DNA from: Streptomyces spiroverticillatus
GTDB lineage: Bacteria; Actinomycetota; Actinomycetes; Streptomycetales; Streptomycetaceae
Reading direction: 5' to 3'
Length of the DNA: 64,000 nucleotides
Assembly: GCA_014650415.1 (NCBI GenBank)
Contig: BMUX01000005.1
Location: 124,001 to 188,000, forward strand
The position numbers and the translations under genes were made by a program. The notes under the pieces are model-generated. The model saw nothing but the letters and a program-made list of their open reading frames with translations, had not been told where the DNA came from and ran no database searches. Positions 42,028-49,294 of this stretch are shown here, one piece after another (within the stretch, counting starts at the first letter, position 1; every line of letters begins with the position of its first letter).

Positions 42028-43697
42028 ACGAGTTCCCCTCCGACGAACGTCAACTGCACACGCGTGGCGTGCACTTCAGTGACGGGGATCTCGAAGGGGT
42101 CGCGGTCGACGGCGATGACGTCGGCCAACATGCCCGGTTCGATGCGGCCGACGCGGTGCGCCATGCCCTCCTGGCGGGCCGCGTTGACCGTGAAGAGGTC
42201 GAAGGCCTCCTCGCGGGTGACGGCCTGGGCCGCGCCGAAGCTGTCGGCGCTGCCGCCGGGCTCCTGGCGGGTGACGAGGGATTCGATGGCGGCCCACGGG
42301 TTCACCGAGGGCACGACGCACCAGTCCGAACCCGCCACGACCAGGGCTCCGGAGTCGAGCAAGTCCCGTACCGGCCAAGCTCGTTCGACGGCCTTCGCAC
42401 CCACGGCGGCCGTGATGTCGGAGCAGATCGGGGAGGGCCGCCACAGGTAGGGCGAGACCTCGAAGGTCGCGCCGATGCGTGCGGCGCGGGCGAGGTCGGA
42501 GGGGGCGACGAAGGTGCAGTGGCCGACGTTGTGCATGTGCGGGCTGGGCCCGTTGGCCTCACGGGCGGTCTCGATCGCGTCCAGCGCCGCCCGCACCGCC
42601 GCGTCGCCCGCCGCGTGGAACTTGACCGTGATGCCCTCCCGGTCGAGGCGTGTCACCAGGTGGTTGAGGACGGGCGGCGCGATGGCAAGGATCCCGTACC
42701 GGCTGAACTCGGGATCCCGCCCGGCCACCGTGTCCTGGTACGGGGCGAGCATGGCGGCGGTGTGGCTGTCGGTCGGCACCCCGTCGAGGAAGACCTTCAC
42801 GCAGTCGGGCGTGAGCCGGCGGCTCGCGTAGTGGTTGCGCCGGGCGATGACCTCCTCGCAGGTGGGATCGTGCGGCGACCACACCAGGCACAGCCGCGCC
42901 CGCTGCTTGACGGCGTCGCGGGCGGCGAGGCGCGTGTAGGCGCGCAGTTCGGAGGGCGCGCCCGCCGTGAAGCCGACGGCGGCCTCGGTGAAGGAGGTGA
43001 TGCCGTACGAGAGCATCTCCCCCAGCGCCCACTCCAACGCCTCCTCCACCTCCTCGTCGGAGGCCCTGGGCGCGTGGCCCGCCAGGAATTCGGCGGCGGT
43101 CTCGCGCTGGACGCCGGTGGGGCGGCCGTCGGCGTCGCGCTCGAAGATGCCGCCCACGGGGTCGGGCGTGCCGGGCCCGATCCCGGCGGCCCGCAGCGCG
43201 GCGCTGTTGGCCCAGGAGCTGTGGCCGCTGGTGTCCTCGAGGAGGACGGGATGGTCGGGGGCGATGGCGTCGAGCTGGGTACGGTCCGGGGTCGCGCCGA
43301 GTGCGTACGCGTCCCACTGGCCGCCGAGCACCCAGGCGCCGGGGGCGGCCCGCGCGACGTGTTCGGCGACGATGCGCAGGGTGGTCGGGAGGTCGGAGCC
43401 CTGGGGGACCTTGCAGCGGCGCTCGCGGACGCCCGCGTAGATCGGGTGGACGTGGAGGTCGTGCAGGCCGGGCAGGACGGTGGCACCGGCCAGCTCGAAC
43501 ACGCGGGTGCGGGGGCCGCGCCGGCGCAGCACGTCCGCGTCGGTGCCGACCGCGTCGATGATTCCGTCGCGTACGGCGAGGGCCTGGGCGGGGCCGGTGG
43601 GGGTGCGGATGTTGCCGCCGATGAGGAGGGTGTCGGCGTACGGATCGGGCGTGGCGCCCGTACGGGAGTCGGCGGGCACGGCGTTCGGGTCGGGCAT
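42015..43697 (-). CDS. Amidohydrolase family protein, YtcJ-like
   Basis: 560-residue metal-dependent amidohydrolase of the YtcJ/amidohydrolase-3 type. The first metal motif is LPGLHDLHVHPIYAGV (about 76-91), then AFLE-like ERDADGRPTGVQRETAAE, KVFLDGVPTDSHTAAML (about 311-327), VKFHAAGDAAVRAALDAIE (about 360-378), HNVGHCTFV (about 391-399) and GSDWCVVPSVNPW (about 452-464, metal Asp). ATG 43697 has GGGGGAG four bases upstream. It converges on the serine hydrolase. Substrate unknown; members hydrolyse N-substituted amides. Confidence 0.9.
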   Translation of the reverse strand: MPDPNAVPADSRTGATPDPYADTLLIGGNIRTPTGPAQALAVRDGIIDAVGTDADVLRRRGPRTRVFELAGATVLPGLHDLHVHPIYAGVRERRCKVPQGSDLPTTLRIVAEHVARAAPGAWVLGGQWDAYALGATPDRTQLDAIAPDHPVLLEDTSGHSSWANSAALRAAGIGPGTPDPVGGIFERDADGRPTGVQRETAAEFLAGHAPRASDEEVEEALEWALGEMLSYGITSFTEAAVGFTAGAPSELRAYTRLAARDAVKQRARLCLVWSPHDPTCEEVIARRNHYASRRLTPDCVKVFLDGVPTDSHTAAMLAPYQDTVAGRDPEFSRYGILAIAPPVLNHLVTRLDREGITVKFHAAGDAAVRAALDAIETAREANGPSPHMHNVGHCTFVAPSDLARAARIGATFEVSPYLWRPSPICSDITAAVGAKAVERAWPVRDLLDSGALVVAGSDWCVVPSVNPWAAIESLVTRQEPGGSADSFGAAQAVTREEAFDLFTVNAARQEGMAHRVGRIEPGMLADVIAVDRDPFEIPVTEVHATRVQLTFVGGELVYRA

Positions 43698-43750
43698 GGT
43701 GCTCCCCCAGATCGCTCAGCGGTGGTTCGGCGGCGGCTACGACAGCGGTT

Positions 43751-44704
43751 TCAGCGGCGGTTGATGAACCCGGCGTCGATCGGCAGCGTGACGCCGGTGA
43801 CGTAGCGGGCCTCGTCGGAGGCCAGCCACAGGACGGCGTTCGAGACGTCGACGGCCTCGATGGTGCGCACCGGGAGGGCGTTGGGGCCCTGCGCGGAGAG
43901 GTTCGGGTCGCGGGCGACAAACGCGGCGATGGCCGGGTCGGCGACCATGCGGGTGGCGACTCCGGTGGGGTGCACGGAGTTCACCCTGATGCTGTGCGGG
44001 GCGAGGTTGTTGGCGTACGTACGCATCAGGCCGACCGCACCGTGCTTGGAGGCGGCGTAGCCGAGCCCGCCGTTGCTGGAGCCGCCGATGCCGACGAGCC
44101 CGGCGGTGGAGCTGACGATGACGATCGAGCCGCCGCGCCGGGCGGCCACCATCGACGCGATGGCCACCTCGATCGTGTGAAAGGTGCCGGTGAGGTTGAC
44201 GTCGATGGCGTCGTGCCAGGCCTCGACACGGTCCTCGACCAGGAGCGGTGCGATGCCCGCGTTGGCCACGACGACGTCGATGTGCCCGAACTCGGCGAGC
44301 CCCGCGTCGTACGCCTGCTGGAGCGCCCCGCGGTCGCGCACGTCGGCCTCGCGGGCCACCACGCGGCGCCCGTGCGCCTGTATCTCCTCGACGGCCTCGC
44401 GCAGGTCCTCGGGGGTGGACTGCGGGTAGGGCACGGTGTCGACGGAGCGGCAGATGTCGACGATCACCAGGTCGGCGCCCTCCTCCGCCATCCGCCGCAC
44501 ATGGCTGCGGCCGAGGCCCCCGGCGGCGCCGGTCACGAAGGCGACCTTGCCGTCGAGACGACCGGCCGACTGCGGGGACGGGGCCTGGGGCTCGGGCTCG
44601 GGCTGAGTCGTCGGGGGCTGCTGCTGGTACTGGGGCTGAGTCGTGGGGGACTGCTGGGGGTACTGGGGCTGGTGCGGGTGCCCGTACGGCATTCCGAATC
44701 GCAT
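43751..44704 (-). CDS. Mycofactocin-type SDR oxidoreductase with Pro/Gln-rich N-terminus
   Basis: 317 residues. From about residue 49 on it is a short-chain dehydrogenase of the mycofactocin-coupled type: VAFVTGAAGGLGRSHVRRMA then EEGADLVIVDICRS (the GRSHxxxxAEEGAD signature), IDVVVANAGIAPL, YAASKHGAVGLMRTYA (YxxxK) and PIDAGFINRR. These use a non-exchanging NAD and pass electrons to mycofactocin. Residues 5-48 are a low-complexity Pro/Gln/Thr stretch unlike family members. ATG 44704 has GGA close upstream. It is divergent from the GCIS-peptide operon, 262 bases between starts, and may belong to the same system. Confidence 0.88.
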   Translation of the reverse strand: MRFGMPYGHPHQPQYPQQSPTTQPQYQQQPPTTQPEPEPQAPSPQSAGRLDGKVAFVTGAAGGLGRSHVRRMAEEGADLVIVDICRSVDTVPYPQSTPEDLREAVEEIQAHGRRVVAREADVRDRGALQQAYDAGLAEFGHIDVVVANAGIAPLLVEDRVEAWHDAIDVNLTGTFHTIEVAIASMVAARRGGSIVIVSSTAGLVGIGGSSNGGLGYAASKHGAVGLMRTYANNLAPHSIRVNSVHPTGVATRMVADPAIAAFVARDPNLSAQGPNALPVRTIEAVDVSNAVLWLASDEARYVTGVTLPIDAGFINRR

Positions 44705-44846
44705 GGTTCCGGCCTACCGCAGGGATCATCGGACGTCACGACCACGCACCGGCCAGATGCGGGCGCGGCAAGTGCACCGCCGTCTGAGCGGAGGGATCGA
44801 TTCCTTCCAGGAACCCCTGGTTTCACGCCATTCGGACCGGCCCCCA

Positions 44847-44875
44847 TTGACAGCAACTTGACCATCTCTTTACCT
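44847..44875 (+). promoter_or_regulatory. Candidate promoter of the GCIS-peptide operon
   Basis: TTGACA (44847-44852), 17 bases, then TTACCT (44870-44875). It sits in an AT-rich island (44840-44950) between the divergent SDR and the peptide gene, leaving a leader of about 85 bases. The -10 is weak. Confidence 0.4.
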
Positions 44876-44966
44876 TCGAACGGCGGGATGATCACAACAA
44901 AACCCGCTGTACACCAGCAAATGACACCTATGCCTGCACATATGGGCGAACTCGGAGGTAATCCGC

Positions 44967-45137
44967 ATGGAGCAGCTCGTGAAGCGCATGACCGAGGAGA
45001 CCGTCTGGCAGAAGTGGGTCACGGCGAACTCCGCGACCGCCGAGGGCGCCCGGGCCAAGGACGGCTGTATCAGCGCGACGCAGAAGAGCGGGTGCATCAG
45101 CGTGGCCGGGGCCGGGAAGTCCGGCTGCATTTCGTGA
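44967..45137 (+). CDS. Putative RiPP precursor peptide with three GCIS repeats
   Basis: 56-residue peptide. ATG 44967 has a perfect GGAGG eight bases upstream. Residues 1-30 look like a leader (MEQLVKRMTEETVWQKWVTA, then NSATAEGARA, charged and probably helical). Residues 31-56 hold three copies of K-(D/S)-G-C-I-S: KDGCIS (31-36), KSGCIS (40-45) and KSGCIS (51-56), the last at the very C-terminus; the spacers are ATQ and VAGAG. All three cysteines of the peptide are in the repeats. A hairpin, an adenylating enzyme and a GRDP-like protein follow on the same strand. I know no described class with this core, so a modified-peptide role is inferred from layout. Confidence 0.75.
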   Translation: MEQLVKRMTEETVWQKWVTANSATAEGARAKDGCISATQKSGCISVAGAGKSGCIS

Positions 45138-45141
45138 CGAC

Positions 45142-45157
45142 CGGGGCGCCTGCCCCG
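45142..45157 (+). other. Small hairpin directly after the GCIS peptide gene
   Basis: CGGGGC-gcct-GCCCCG, a 6-bp stem with 4-base loop, beginning four bases after the peptide stop. It may protect the peptide mRNA 3' end. Confidence 0.4.
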
Positions 45158-45178
45158 CGGCACTGAGCGCTGCGGACC

Positions 45179-45214
45179 GGGGGTGCGGAAGGGAGCCGTC
45201 CTCTCCGCACCCCC
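45179..45214 (+). terminator. Partial-terminator-like hairpin between precursor and enzyme genes
   Basis: Perfect 11-bp inverted repeat GGGGGTGCGGA / TCCGCACCCCC with a 14-base loop, 41 bases after the peptide stop and 28 bases before the enzyme start. Such hairpins in RiPP operons let the precursor be made in excess of the enzymes by terminating part of the transcripts. Confidence 0.7.
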
Positions 45215-45242
45215 TCACCAACCGACCTCCCTGGAGGGCCAC

Positions 45243-46448
45243 TTGAACCACCTGCCGACCGCCGAAGTCCTGGACCGGGTACGGAACATCCCCCTGTACC
45301 GCGCCTCCGTGGAACGGGGCCACTTCCCCGTGCTGGAGAAGCCCGAGATCGCCCGGGACTTCCCCGCCAACTGGATGACCCCGGAGCTGGAACGGGCGCT
45401 GGAGTCCGGCGAGGCAGAATTCGTGCTGTCGACCGGCACCAACCACGCCCGGATGCAGCTGATCCGCCCCCCGTACTTCCTGCTGCGCTCGTACTACCGC
45501 CTCTGGAGCGAGCACCCGGAACTCGGCCCGAGCTGGCACGACGGCGCCCGGCGGGTATCGCTGACGACGGTCCTGGCGACCGAGCACGTGGCGCGCGTGA
45601 ACGCGAAGAAGCCGGGGGCGACGGCGGGCGAACGCTGGCTCGACGAACGGACCCTGTACCTCAACAGGCAGCTGGACCCGGCGAGTTGGGACCGGGGTGA
45701 GGTGGAGCGGATACTCGCGGAGATCCGCGAGGTCAGCGCCGCGCACCCCCGGGGCTCGTACCTGCTGGACTGCTCCGGCTACCACCTGGCGCACCTGGTG
45801 CGGAAGGTGGACGAGTGGGACCTGTGGGCGGGCTTCCCGGCACCGGCCGGGATCGTGCACGCCTACGAGTACACGCCGCGGAACGTCCGGGCGTATCTGC
45901 GCGCGCACTTCGACTGCCCGGTGGTCGACCTGTTCGGCAGCACGGAGCTGGGCTACCTCTTCCACAGCGACGCGGACGGCCGGTACCAGCCGTATCTGCA
46001 CGACATGAGCGTGGAGCTGCTCCCGGTGGAGCCGGGCAGCGGCATCCACAGCCTGATCGTCACCAGCATCCGCAACCCGCACATGCCGCTGGTGCGCTAC
46101 CGCTCGGGCGACTGCGTACGCACGACGGACGGCAGCGCGGACCCGACCCGGATCGAGTCCTTCTGCGGACGCGAGAAGGAACTGCTGCGGACGCCCCGGG
46201 GGCTGGTCGCCCAGGCCGATCTGGACGCGGTGATCGCGGAGACATCACCCCGGGTCTTCCTGCACCAGCTCGCCCCGGAGGAGGGAATCCTCCGCTACAC
46301 GACCTTCGACGGGAAGCCGCTCGACGGGGAGCGCGAGGCGGAACTCGGCTTGCGGGTCGGCGACTTGACGGGCCGCCAGGTGAGGGCCGCGCACGAGGGA
46401 CACGTACCGATCGGGAAGTCGGGCAAGCACGCGTGGCTGGCGGCATGA
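45243..46448 (+). CDS. Adenylate-forming enzyme, PaaK/LuxE/CoF-synthetase-like
   Basis: 401 residues. It resembles the phenylacetate-CoA-ligase-like branch of adenylate-forming enzymes: a degenerate P-loop VLSTGTNHARMQL (about 61-73), the aromatic-acid region LLDCSGYHLAHLVRKV, the A5-type motif DLFGSTELGYLFH (about 228-240) and A7-type VRYRSGDCVRTT (about 286-297). It would activate a carboxylate as AMP ester. TTG 45243 follows GGAGGG with five-base spacing. It is translationally coupled to the next gene (ATGA overlap at 46445-46448). In context it may activate the precursor's C-terminus or an acyl group to be attached to Lys, Cys or Ser of the GCIS repeats; this is inference. Confidence 0.8.
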   Translation: MNHLPTAEVLDRVRNIPLYRASVERGHFPVLEKPEIARDFPANWMTPELERALESGEAEFVLSTGTNHARMQLIRPPYFLLRSYYRLWSEHPELGPSWHDGARRVSLTTVLATEHVARVNAKKPGATAGERWLDERTLYLNRQLDPASWDRGEVERILAEIREVSAAHPRGSYLLDCSGYHLAHLVRKVDEWDLWAGFPAPAGIVHAYEYTPRNVRAYLRAHFDCPVVDLFGSTELGYLFHSDADGRYQPYLHDMSVELLPVEPGSGIHSLIVTSIRNPHMPLVRYRSGDCVRTTDGSADPTRIESFCGREKELLRTPRGLVAQADLDAVIAETSPRVFLHQLAPEEGILRYTTFDGKPLDGEREAELGLRVGDLTGRQVRAAHEGHVPIGKSGKHAWLAA

Positions 46449-47047
46449 CCGCGCAGACCCCCGCACCGACCGCGACTTCGAACGCGACCTCGACCTCGAC
46501 CGCAGCCGACTACGACAGGAGCCTCACCGTGCCCGACACCGCCATCGCCCCCGCCCTCACGCCGGAGCGGATCCTCGGCGCGGAGCTGTACCGGGAAACC
46601 CTGGCGCACTTCACGCAGAAGCCGGGCGCACCCGAGGCGGACGTCGTCGCCGCCCAGGTCCGGGAATGCGCCCGCTACCTCCACCTGGTCTCCCGGCACC
46701 GCGACCGGCTGGCCGGGCTCTTCCTGCCCGTAGAGCAGGACATCGACGAGATCTGGCACTTCCTGATCCTCCAGACCCGCGAGTACCGGGACCTGTGCGA
46801 ACAGCGGCTGCCGGGCGGCCACTTCATCCACCACCGCAGCATCTCGTACGACGCCTACCGGACGTCCGCCGAGACCGTCGCCCCGTCGCGGGCGACGGCC
46901 GCGGAGGAGGCCCTGCGCTGGATCCCCCTCTACGCGGAGGCGTTCGGGGGGTACGACGCGGAGGGCCTCCCGCACTGGACGGTGGTGCGCTTCCTGCACG
47001 AGGAGCTGGGCCTGTCGCTGACGGAGATCAACGCGCTGGAGAACTGA
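46445..47047 (+). CDS. GRDP-like (glycine-rich domain protein-like) protein
   Basis: 200 residues. The first 30 are Thr/Ala/Ser-rich and probably disordered. The rest resembles the GRDP-like family (PF07173 type): a helix with CARYLHLVSRHRDRLAGLF, then the hallmark DIDEIWHFLILQTREYRDLC (about 99-118, family D-x-x-W-H), HFIHHRSISYDAYR and IPLYAEAFGGYDAEGLP. Conserved His and Cys could bind metal. Its start overlaps the stop of the adenylating enzyme in ATGA, so the two are made together. Family function is unknown in bacteria. It may act on or carry the GCIS peptide. Confidence 0.72.
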   Translation: MTAQTPAPTATSNATSTSTAADYDRSLTVPDTAIAPALTPERILGAELYRETLAHFTQKPGAPEADVVAAQVRECARYLHLVSRHRDRLAGLFLPVEQDIDEIWHFLILQTREYRDLCEQRLPGGHFIHHRSISYDAYRTSAETVAPSRATAAEEALRWIPLYAEAFGGYDAEGLPHWTVVRFLHEELGLSLTEINALEN

Positions 47048-47087
47048 CGGAGCACCGGAAAGCGCAGGCCCCGCAGGGCCCGGAAGG

Positions 47088-47504
47088 TCAGTTCCCCAGA
47101 TCCCGGTTGAACTGCTTCGAGCACTCGTCCTGCTCGCTCTGCGTCTTCGCGTGCTGGATGCAGTCGCTGAAGCTCTTGAACTCGTCCGAGTTGATGAACG
47201 AGGCGCCGATCGCGAGGAGCACGCCGGAGGCGATGAGACCCAGACCGCCGAGCACCGCGCCGATGACGGCCATCACGCCGTGCTCGGCGCGCCCGCCGCG
47301 GGCCTTCAGCGCGGCGATGATGCCGAAGATCAGCGCGAGCAGGCCGAACAGGATGCCGCCGATGATGATGATGGAGGAAAGAACGGCGAGGATGCCGAGC
47401 ACGAGTGCCGCGACGGCCATTCCGTTCTTCTGCTGCTGCATCGGGGCGCCCTGGTAGGGCTGGCCGTAATCGCCGTTCTGCGGCGGGTAATTGGGGTAGG
47501 ACAT
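47088..47504 (-). CDS. DUF4190 domain membrane protein
   Basis: 138 residues. A Pro/Gln/Tyr-rich cytosolic N-terminus (residues 1-27) precedes the DUF4190 double helix: NGMAVAALVLGILAVLSSII (about 27-46) and ILFGLLALIFGIIAALKARG, then a third helix near VMAVIGAVLGGLGLIASGVL (about 76-95). The C-terminus holds two Cys (SDCIQHAKTQ, DECSKQFNR). ATG 47504 follows a GAG site. It converges on the GRDP-like gene. Function unknown. Confidence 0.82.
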   Translation of the reverse strand: MSYPNYPPQNGDYGQPYQGAPMQQQKNGMAVAALVLGILAVLSSIIIIGGILFGLLALIFGIIAALKARGGRAEHGVMAVIGAVLGGLGLIASGVLLAIGASFINSDEFKSFSDCIQHAKTQSEQDECSKQFNRDLGN

Positions 47505-47524
47505 GCAGTCACGCTCGCTTCTGT

Positions 47525-47540
47525 CGTAAAGGGCTTTACG
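47525..47540. promoter_or_regulatory. Palindrome upstream of DUF4190 gene
   Basis: CGTAAAG-gg-CTTTACG, 7-bp arms, 21 bases before the DUF4190 start on the minus strand, with AT-rich promoter-like sequence beyond it (47550-47580). Candidate operator. Confidence 0.45.
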
Positions 47541-47617
47541 GGGCCGATCTACTACGTATGCCTATATCTCAGCAGAAAATGGGCGTACAGGGAAACGCGC
47601 CCACCTTCAACTCACTC

Positions 47618-47890
47618 TCAGAACGGCACGTCTACCCCCAATTTGCTCAGCGGAACCAGCGCACGGCCCATGCATTCCTCGGCGGTACGTCCGTCGGCTC
47701 GCATGCCGGTGCCCACCGCACCGCCCCCGGCGGCGAAGGTCCACGGGGGCCGCCCCTCCGCCAGGCGCTCGGCGTCGATGCGGATCGTGGCGCCGATGCC
47801 CTGCTCGCCGAGCCACTCCAGGATGAGCAGGGTCACGTCGGCGACGCCGCGCTCGGGATCAAGCCGGGGCCACCGCTCCCTGCTCACCAT
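47618..47890 (-). CDS. Hypothetical protein downstream of APH
   Basis: 90-residue acidic-to-neutral protein: VADVTLLILEWLGEQGIGAT, IRIDAERLAEGRPPWTFAAG, MRADGRTAEECMGRALVPLS. I do not recognise it by name but it has a normal codon pattern. The start is ATG 47890, with AAGGAG 14 bases upstream. It begins 35 bases after the phosphotransferase stop, so the two probably form an operon. Confidence 0.65.
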   Translation of the reverse strand: MVSRERWPRLDPERGVADVTLLILEWLGEQGIGATIRIDAERLAEGRPPWTFAAGGGAVGTGMRADGRTAEECMGRALVPLSKLGVDVPF

Positions 47891-47925
47891 CGCACCCGTC
47901 CCATCTCCTTGCCCCACCTCTCGTC

Positions 47926-48807
47926 TCAGCGCGTCAGGACGAGGAGTTCGTCGAGCGCGGGCTCCGACTCCGGGCCACCGTAGGTGAGGTGGCCGATGGC
48001 CGCCATCGGTGCGACCACGCGGCTCCAGCCGTACAGCCGCTCCCCGTCGAGCCCGCACGCGGCGGCCACCCGCCGGCACCGGGCCTCGACGCCCTCGTGC
48101 CCGGCCCCGGCGACCACGTAATCAACGGCGTCGAAACACGGATCGCCCACGCACGCCTTGGGATCGATCGCGACCAGCCCACGCCCGGGACCGCCGTCCA
48201 GCGCATTGCCGAGATGCAGATCCCCATGCAGCAGTACGGTCTCCTCCTGGCTCTCCAGCAGCCGCTCGCAGCGCCGCATCGCCCGCTCCCACGCGGCGGT
48301 GCCGATCCGGTCGGCGATGACCGGCTCGGACAGCCGCCGCCCGATCCGGGCGAACGACTCCTCGAACCGCCCCCGCAGATCCAGGGCCCAGCCCTCGGGC
48401 GGCGCCACCGCATGCAGCGCGCCGAGCAGTTCCCCCCACTGCTGCGGCAAGGTCTCCTGCGCCATGTTCTCGGCCTCGGTCCCGGGCCGTACCTCCTCCA
48501 GCACCATCGCCCCGGCCTCCGCATCGGCGGCGTACACGGCCGGCACACGCCCCGAGGCGGCGAACAGCCCGAGCATCTCCGCCTGCTGGGCCAACAGCGC
48601 ACGATCCGGGCTGAGTTTGAGCACCGCCGGGCTGCCGTCCCCCCATCGACAGCGCAGTACGACGGAGGAGGCCCCGCTCGCGAACACCTCCCCCGCCTCG
48701 AACCCCCACCGCGAGGCCAGCCGAGCAACCGTCCCCGGCACCTCCCCGACCCACCCCTCGGCCGCCGCCCCGTACCGCCCCACGAACAGCGCCTCGACCT
48801 CGTCCAT
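47926..48807 (-). CDS. Aminoglycoside/streptomycin 6-kinase-like phosphotransferase
   Basis: 293 residues, APH fold. Motifs are a nucleotide-binding SGASSVVLRCRWGDGSPAVLKL (in parts, about 44-65), the catalytic loop VLLHGDLHLGNALDGG (about 189-204) and the metal-binding AIDPKACVGDPCFDAVDYV (about 211-229). The last two resemble streptomycin 6-phosphotransferase, APH(6), whose members also phosphorylate hydroxyureas and other substrates. I use ATG 48807; ATG 48825 and GTG/ATG at 48840 are alternatives. Resistance function is not shown by sequence; many actinobacterial homologs have unknown substrates. Confidence 0.85.
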   Translation of the reverse strand: MDEVEALFVGRYGAAAEGWVGEVPGTVARLASRWGFEAGEVFASGASSVVLRCRWGDGSPAVLKLSPDRALLAQQAEMLGLFAASGRVPAVYAADAEAGAMVLEEVRPGTEAENMAQETLPQQWGELLGALHAVAPPEGWALDLRGRFEESFARIGRRLSEPVIADRIGTAAWERAMRRCERLLESQEETVLLHGDLHLGNALDGGPGRGLVAIDPKACVGDPCFDAVDYVVAGAGHEGVEARCRRVAAACGLDGERLYGWSRVVAPMAAIGHLTYGGPESEPALDELLVLTR

Positions 48808-48867
48808 ATCCACCCGTGCATGCATCCGGGCAGCTTGCACCGCAAACGGCCGCCCGTCACATGCTTA

Positions 48868-48917
48868 TTCGCCGGTACGTGCGTGTTCTTCGCCGGTACG
48901 TGCTTGTTCGCCGGTGG
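48868..48917. repeat. Short repeats in a 487-base gap
   Basis: ttcgccggtacgtgc-type words start at 48868, 48889 and 48907 (the last partial), spaced 21 and 18 bases. The rest of 48808-49294 contains an AT-rich patch (about 49040-49085) that is probably the promoter of the MFS gene; otherwise nothing is recognised. Confidence 0.5.
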
Positions 48918-49294
48918 CAGCCCGGGCGTGCGGGTCGCCCCGCGTACACCGTCCTGCCGGTCGGGTACGACCTCACCGGCGATGTGCCGTACGGTGGACG
49001 AGTTCCTGTGCCGAGGTGTCGGTGGCAGTGTTCGGATCTTCTGTTCCTTCCGTTTGTTGATCTTGAGGTGACTTCTTATTAACCAGGCCGTGTAGTCGTC
49101 CGCGTTTCCCCGCGTGCTGTTGTGTCGCACGTGTTCGGGGGCGGACGTCGCGCCGGTCTGAGTTGCGTCACCGTTCCCCGCAGTTTTCTGTCCCGGGTGC
49201 AGCTCTGCCGTCTGCCCCGGGCTTTGGTGTTCTCCGGTCCCGGTGCGGCTGTCGGCAGTGCTCCCCGGTCCTCCACGGATCAGGAGTTCCCGTC

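Noticed and set aside
45126-45137. C-terminal GCIS of the peptide as a CaaX prenylation box
   Set aside because: A CaaX box needs Cys four residues from the end; here Cys is third from the end and is repeated internally, and no prenyltransferase is nearby.
47926-48807. Antibiotic-producer self-resistance gene for streptomycin
   Set aside because: No streptomycin biosynthesis genes are near; APH(6)-like proteins are widespread with unknown substrates.
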